This document shows, piece after piece, positions 60,681 to 64,000 of a DNA stretch of 64,000 bases. The position numbers and the translations under genes are program-made. Location of the stretch: assembly GCA_041987545.1 (NCBI GenBank), contig JBHIWH010000003.1:403328-467327 (forward strand), in the 5' to 3' direction. A model generated the notes under the pieces. The model was not told the origin of the DNA. It did no database searches and was given only the letters and a program-made list of their open reading frames with translations. Each line of letters opens with the position of its first letter. The stretch's first letter is position 1. This stretch comes from JAJRXR01 sp041987545. Its GTDB lineage: Bacteria > Planctomycetota > Phycisphaerae > Phycisphaerales > UBA1924.

Positions 60681-60962
60681 TCACTCCTTGTCCTCGTCGA
60701 ACCCCCGCGCGACCAGGGCCTTGAGATCCTCGGCGCACGCCCGGGCGTCGTCGCCCTCGCAGATGACCTCGAGCTGCGTGCCCTTGGTCGCCGCGAGCAT
60801 CATGATCTCCATGATGGACTTGCCGTCCACCTCGTCGGAGCCCTTGCGGACGCGGACCGAGGCGCCGTACTTGGAGGCGGTGTCGGCCAGCGCCGTCGCC
60901 GGGCGCGCGTGCAGCCCCAGCTCGTTGACGATCGTCACCATGACCGCGCACCGGTCCGCCAC
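60681..60962 (-). CDS. HPr family phosphocarrier protein
   Basis: A 93-residue protein with GTG start seven bases after GGAGG. The phosphorylation site His18 lies in LGLHARPAT and Ser49 in DGKSIMEIMMLAA, where Gram-positive-type HPr is phosphorylated by HprK. It is co-directional with and just downstream of ptsN; a longer reading frame from 61004 would overlap ptsN. No sugar-specific PTS permease is visible, so a regulatory (Npr-like) role is likely. Confidence 0.92.
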   Translation of the reverse strand: MADRCAVMVTIVNELGLHARPATALADTASKYGASVRVRKGSDEVDGKSIMEIMMLAATKGTQLEVICEGDDARACAEDLKALVARGFDEDKE

Positions 60963-61000
60963 GCCCGACCTCCGCCCCCACGGGCGACCCGACCCCTCGT

Positions 61001-61477
61001 TCACCCGCCGAGCTGCTGCGTGTCCGCCTCCTCGAGCAGCGACCAGACGTCCTCGACGCTGCCCGCCTGCCGGAGGAATCGGCGGAACGTGTCCTTGCTC
61101 AGGTTCTTGAAGATCGACTCCATCGCCTGGAGGTGCTCCTCGGGCTGGTCCTCGGGGCTCAGGAGCATCACGACCGAGTACACCGGCTGGCGGTCGAGCG
61201 ACTCGAACTCGACGCCCCCCTGGCTGATCCCGATGCCGGCGGCCATCTTCGTCACCGAGGGGTGCTTGACGTGGGGCACCGCGACCCCCCGCCCGAACCC
61301 CGTCGAGCCCTTCCGCTCGCGGACGAGCAGCCGCTCGACGAGCTCGTCCTCCGAGCCGTCCGGCGCCGCCCCGGCCGAGACGAGCGCCCCGACCATCTCG
61401 CGGATCACGTCGTCGCGCTGGTTGGCTTCAAGGTCCGCGACGATGGCGTCTCTGACGACGATGTCTCTGAGTTTCAT
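61001..61477 (-). CDS. ptsN: PTS IIA (PtsN/fructose-type) regulatory protein
   Basis: A 158-residue protein with the phosphorylated His69 in GVAVPHVKHPSV and the LLVRERKGSTGFG segment typical of IIA-Ntr. It accepts phosphate from HPr/NPr and regulates other proteins instead of feeding a transporter. It lies between hpf and the HPr gene, an arrangement like the rpoN-hpf-ptsN-npr cluster of proteobacteria without rpoN. Confidence 0.92.
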   Translation of the reverse strand: MKLRDIVVRDAIVADLEANQRDDVIREMVGALVSAGAAPDGSEDELVERLLVRERKGSTGFGRGVAVPHVKHPSVTKMAAGIGISQGGVEFESLDRQPVYSVVMLLSPEDQPEEHLQAMESIFKNLSKDTFRRFLRQAGSVEDVWSLLEEADTQQLGG

Positions 61478-61528
61478 GGGTGCAGTCCGCTCCCGCCCGG
61501 GCCGAGGCCCGGCGCGCCGGGGCCCGCG

Positions 61529-61834
61529 TCAGCCGCGGTGGCCCAGCTTGAGCTTCTCCTTGTAGTCGGTCAGCTGGCGCGACGCCTTCTGCGTCGCCTG
61601 GTCGATGGTCCCGTACAGGTCGTTCCCGGTCGCGTGCGAGACGAAGTCGTCGTGGTGCTCGACGTCCACGACCACCTCCACCTTGAACTCGCCCTTGTTG
61701 TCCGGATCGAACACGGTGAAGGTGATCTGCTGGATCCTGTCGAAGTACTTGACGAGCTTCGCGCCCTTGCCTTCCGCGTGCTCGCGGATCGCGTCCGTGA
61801 CCTCGATGTGCCTCCCGACCACGTCGATACGCAT
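61529..61834 (-). CDS. hpf: Ribosome hibernation promoting factor, short form
   Basis: A 101-residue protein starting at MRIDVVGRHIEVTDAI after GGGGAG. The beta-alpha-beta-beta-beta-alpha fold is evident (EVVVDVEHHDDFVSHATGND, LYGTIDQATQKASRQL). It lacks the long C-terminal dimerisation domain, as in HPF/RaiA of gamma-proteobacteria. It blocks the ribosome's A and P sites in slow growth. First gene of hpf-ptsN-HPr. Confidence 0.93.
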   Translation of the reverse strand: MRIDVVGRHIEVTDAIREHAEGKGAKLVKYFDRIQQITFTVFDPDNKGEFKVEVVVDVEHHDDFVSHATGNDLYGTIDQATQKASRQLTDYKEKLKLGHRG

Positions 61835-61938
61835 GCACAACTCCCCTCGGGATGTGAGCCCGGCCGCCCTCGATCCGTCCGCGGGCGGCGCTCCTGATGA
61901 TGTCACAGCATAGCCGACGCCCCCGCGCCCGCGCCGCG

Positions 61939-62835
61939 TCAGGCCCCCGGCTCCCGCCGACCGCCCGCGTCCGCCCCGCCCCCGCCCGCGTCCACCTCCG
62001 CCGCCAGCTCCGCGACCGACGCCGCCTGGGGCAGCGACTCGCCCGTCGGGTCCTCGGGCGTGAGCACCCCCGCCGTCAGCACGAACCGCAACGCCTCCTC
62101 CACGCTCATGTCCAGCCTGTGGATCTTCGAGCGCGGCACGTTGATCGTGAACCCCGTGAACGGCGTCGGCGATGTCGGGATGAACACGCTCGACACCGCC
62201 TCCCCCGCCGGCTTGTCGATCTCCCGGATCGACGTCCCGGTCAGGAATCCGATCGTCCAAATCCCCTCCGACGGGTACTGCACGATCACCACGTCCCGGA
62301 ACGCCATCTTCTTCTCGCCCAGGATCAGGTCCACCACCTGCTTGACGTGCGGGTAGACCTGCTTGAAGCCCGGGATCTGGCTGATCAGCCGCTCGACCCT
62401 CGCGTACACACGCTTGCCGATCAGGTTCGACAGCAGCACGCCCGCCAAATAAATCAGCAGGATCGCGACGACGAGTCCGGTCAGGTTCAGGTACCAGTGC
62501 GTGTCCCAGTAGTTCTGCAGGTACTCCCGCCGGAGCCCCGCCCGGATCACGTCGTCGTCCGCCCCGGCACGGAAGTTCCCCGACGCCCGCGCCCGGTTGA
62601 TCTCCTCGCGCGACACCACGAACCAGTCCGGCAGGTCCGCGTCGTCCACCACCCGCGGCACGACCCAGAGCACCACCGTCCGCGTCCCCGAGTTGATCGG
62701 CTCGGCCACGTTCTGGAACACGAACACGAACGCCTGCCACAGGATCCACAGCGTCAGCACCGAGGGCAGCAGGATCGCCAGCCCACGCCCGAAGAACTTC
62801 CTGAAGTCACCCTCGAACGTCGTGTGGTGCGCCAT
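61939..62835 (-). CDS. DUF502 family membrane protein
   Basis: A 298-residue protein from MAHHTTFEGDFRK (the frame continues to an upstream Met at 62901). TM helices lie at about 15-40 (RGLAILLPSVLTLWILW) and 120-145 (LNLTGLVVAILLIYLAGVLL). The conserved DUF502 segments QIPGFKQVYPHVKQVVDL, PSEGIWTIGFLTG and VFIPTSPTPFTGF follow. The cytoplasmic C-terminus is Ala/Gly-rich. Function not established. Confidence 0.9.
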   Translation of the reverse strand: MAHHTTFEGDFRKFFGRGLAILLPSVLTLWILWQAFVFVFQNVAEPINSGTRTVVLWVVPRVVDDADLPDWFVVSREEINRARASGNFRAGADDDVIRAGLRREYLQNYWDTHWYLNLTGLVVAILLIYLAGVLLSNLIGKRVYARVERLISQIPGFKQVYPHVKQVVDLILGEKKMAFRDVVIVQYPSEGIWTIGFLTGTSIREIDKPAGEAVSSVFIPTSPTPFTGFTINVPRSKIHRLDMSVEEALRFVLTAGVLTPEDPTGESLPQAASVAELAAEVDAGGGGADAGGRREPGA

Positions 62836-62985
62836 CCGCTCGACCGCCTCCCTGTCGCCGAACCCGCCCCGGCGCCCGCGCCGAAGCCCCGCTCCCCACA
62901 CGCCCTTGGGATTCTACTGACCGCCCATCCGCGTGTTCGCGCCCCGTCCGGGTCGCGATACACCCCACGACCATCAGCCCCCGGC

Positions 62986-63016
62986 AAAAAGAGAAAACGC
63001 CCGCGTCCGCGGGCGT
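62986..63016 (-). terminator. Terminator of tRNA-Ile
   Basis: ACGCCCGC (62997-63004), loop GTCC, GCGGGCGT (63009-63016), a perfect 8-bp stem. The minus strand then reads a T-rich tract (complement of AAAAAGAGAAA at 62986-62996). Confidence 0.8.
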
Positions 63017-63021
63017 CCCAA

Positions 63022-63095
63022 TGGGCCTGACTGGACTCGAACCAGTGACCTCACCCTTATCAGGGGTGCGCTCTAGCCAGCTGAGCTACAGGCCC
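63022..63095 (-). tRNA. tRNA-Ile (anticodon GAT)
   Basis: A complete cloverleaf on the minus strand: acceptor GGGCCTG with CAGGCCC, TAGCTCAG...GAGC D-arm, anticodon arm ACCCC-TGATAA-GGGT with GAT, T-arm ACTGG-TTCGAGT-CCAGT, discriminator A. CCA is not encoded. Its first ten bases overlap the 3' end of the histidine-kinase gene. Confidence 0.95.
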
Positions 63096-64000
63096 CGCGC
63101 CGGGGCCTCGCCCGGGGCGGGAGTATACCCCCCGCCCCCCCGCTCGGCGGTCGCCGCCGCCCCGCCCGCCGACTCGCTCACGCCCGAGTCATCGACGGGC
63201 AGCGAGAGCAGGAACTCGGCCCCGTGCCCGCGGCGGACCACCAGCCGCAGGTCGCCCCCCGCCTCGCGCGCCAGCCCCCTCGACAACGCCAGCCCGAGCC
63301 CGAGGCCGGCCCGCGTCGCGCGCCAGCCGCCACGCTGGAACTCGCCGAACACCCGCGCCCGGTCCCGCGGCGCGATGCCCGGCCCGTAGTCGGCGACCAG
63401 CATCTCCAGCCGCCCGCCGTGCACCCGCGCGTCCAGGTGGATCCGCGGGTCCATCTCCTCGTCGTCCTCGCCCTCGCCGGGCCCCGCGTACTTGCACGCG
63501 TTCTCGACCAGGTTCATCAGGATCCGCTCGACCGCGTGCGGATCGACCGACAGCGTCACGCCGGCGCGCGTCGCCTCGTCCAGGTCCGCCGAGACGATCA
63601 GGTCCATCCCGCTCTGCTCGGCCCTGCGGCTCAGCGTCGGGCGCAGCCGCACGAGCAGCGCCTCGGGCGTCAGCTCCTGCACCTGCTCGGGCCCGCCCCG
63701 CCGACGGCTCAGCCGCGCGTACTCGAGCACGTTCTCCACGATCCCCGACAGCCGCCCCGACTCCTGCTTGAGCGTCAGCAGGTACTCCCGCCTCGCGTCC
63801 TCGTCGGAGACCATCCCGTCGGCCAGCATCTGCGCGTACAGCCGGAACGTGGTCAGGGGCGTGCGCAGCTCGTGGGTCACGGCGCTGACGAACCGCCCGC
63901 GACGCTCAGACAGCCCGATCGCCGCCCGGAGCACGAGCCCGATCGCGACCGCCGTGACCACCCCGGCCACGAGGGCGCCGAGCAGCAGGCTGCCGCCCCA
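63086..64000 (-). CDS. Sensor histidine kinase, C-terminal part
   Basis: The frame is open to the right edge, so the N-terminus, probably a sensor region with TM helices, is outside the window; the last visible helix is GVVTAVAIGLVL. H-box FVSAVTHELRTPLTTF, N-box NLVENACKYA, G1 ADYGPGIAP and G2 GLGLGLALSRGLA are all present in order. No response regulator gene is in the window. The stop codon lies inside the tRNA-Ile gene. Confidence 0.93.
   Translation of the reverse strand, partial: WGGSLLLGALVAGVVTAVAIGLVLRAAIGLSERRGRFVSAVTHELRTPLTTFRLYAQMLADGMVSDEDARREYLLTLKQESGRLSGIVENVLEYARLSRRRGGPEQVQELTPEALLVRLRPTLSRRAEQSGMDLIVSADLDEATRAGVTLSVDPHAVERILMNLVENACKYAGPGEGEDDEEMDPRIHLDARVHGGRLEMLVADYGPGIAPRDRARVFGEFQRGGWRATRAGLGLGLALSRGLAREAGGDLRLVVRRGHGAEFLLSLPVDDSGVSESAGGAAATAERGGGGYTPAPGEAPARGL

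Overview
The window is G+C-rich DNA from a planctomycete, most likely class Phycisphaerae. Supporting marks are several large secreted proteins ending in the same Cys-terminated tandem dockerin-like module (final residues GAGCP or close), a prepilin-type protein, PEP-CTERM and choice-of-anchor-type surface proteins, two fibro-slime proteins and generous intergenic spacing. No 16S gene is present, so the assignment is an inference from protein families.

Bases 1 to about 23,160 form an accessory region that looks like an integrative, mobilizable island. It runs from the 3' part of an RHS gene and a membrane protein, through a ribbon-helix-helix/PIN toxin-antitoxin pair translationally coupled to a tyrosine recombinase, a double zinc-ribbon/HEPN protein and small island-type genes, to a mobilization module: a candidate oriT with a hairpin array, MobC, relaxase and, further on, a VirD4-like coupling protein. 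No VirB-type channel genes are seen, so the element would need a helper. Cargo includes a two-gene CBASS anti-phage locus (CD-NTase plus Cap15-like 2TM beta-barrel effector). It also includes a MotA/TolQ/ExbB-like channel paired with a TM/coiled-coil/von Willebrand A protein, next to a divergently transcribed, degenerate class II fructose-bisphosphatase-like (GlpX-like) protein. The last 2.7 kb is gene-poor and holds a well-structured candidate small RNA with its own promoter and terminator, a ribbon-helix-helix gene and two copies of a 100-bp hairpin repeat. It ends in a tRNA/tmRNA 3'-end sequence, the classic integration site.

Bases 23,300 to 64,000 read as ordinary chromosome. They contain an ABC export module (ATPase, double-FtsX permease, HlyD-like adaptor) and a block of secreted proteins (PEP-CTERM, HAF-repeat, vanadium-haloperoxidase-like, choice-of-anchor B, PstS-like) followed by a prepilin-type protein. 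Next come twin small membrane proteins, a glycogen debranching enzyme, IMP dehydrogenase, a sulfotransferase, a Bax-inhibitor-1 protein, a YchF/phytase-esterase operon, an exported beta-carbonic anhydrase, an FG-GAP protein, a GT21-like glycosyltransferase and tRNA-Arg(CCT). The right end holds anmK-murQ for muropeptide recycling, two fibro-slime proteins, murA, a hpf-ptsN-HPr regulatory operon, a DUF502 protein, tRNA-Ile(GAT) and the 3' part of a sensor histidine kinase that continues past the window.

The best candidates for something undescribed are the channel/vWA/GlpX-like cluster (16.3-20.1 kb), the small RNA at about 21,480-21,607, and the hairpin array at 8,127-8,334 upstream of mobC.
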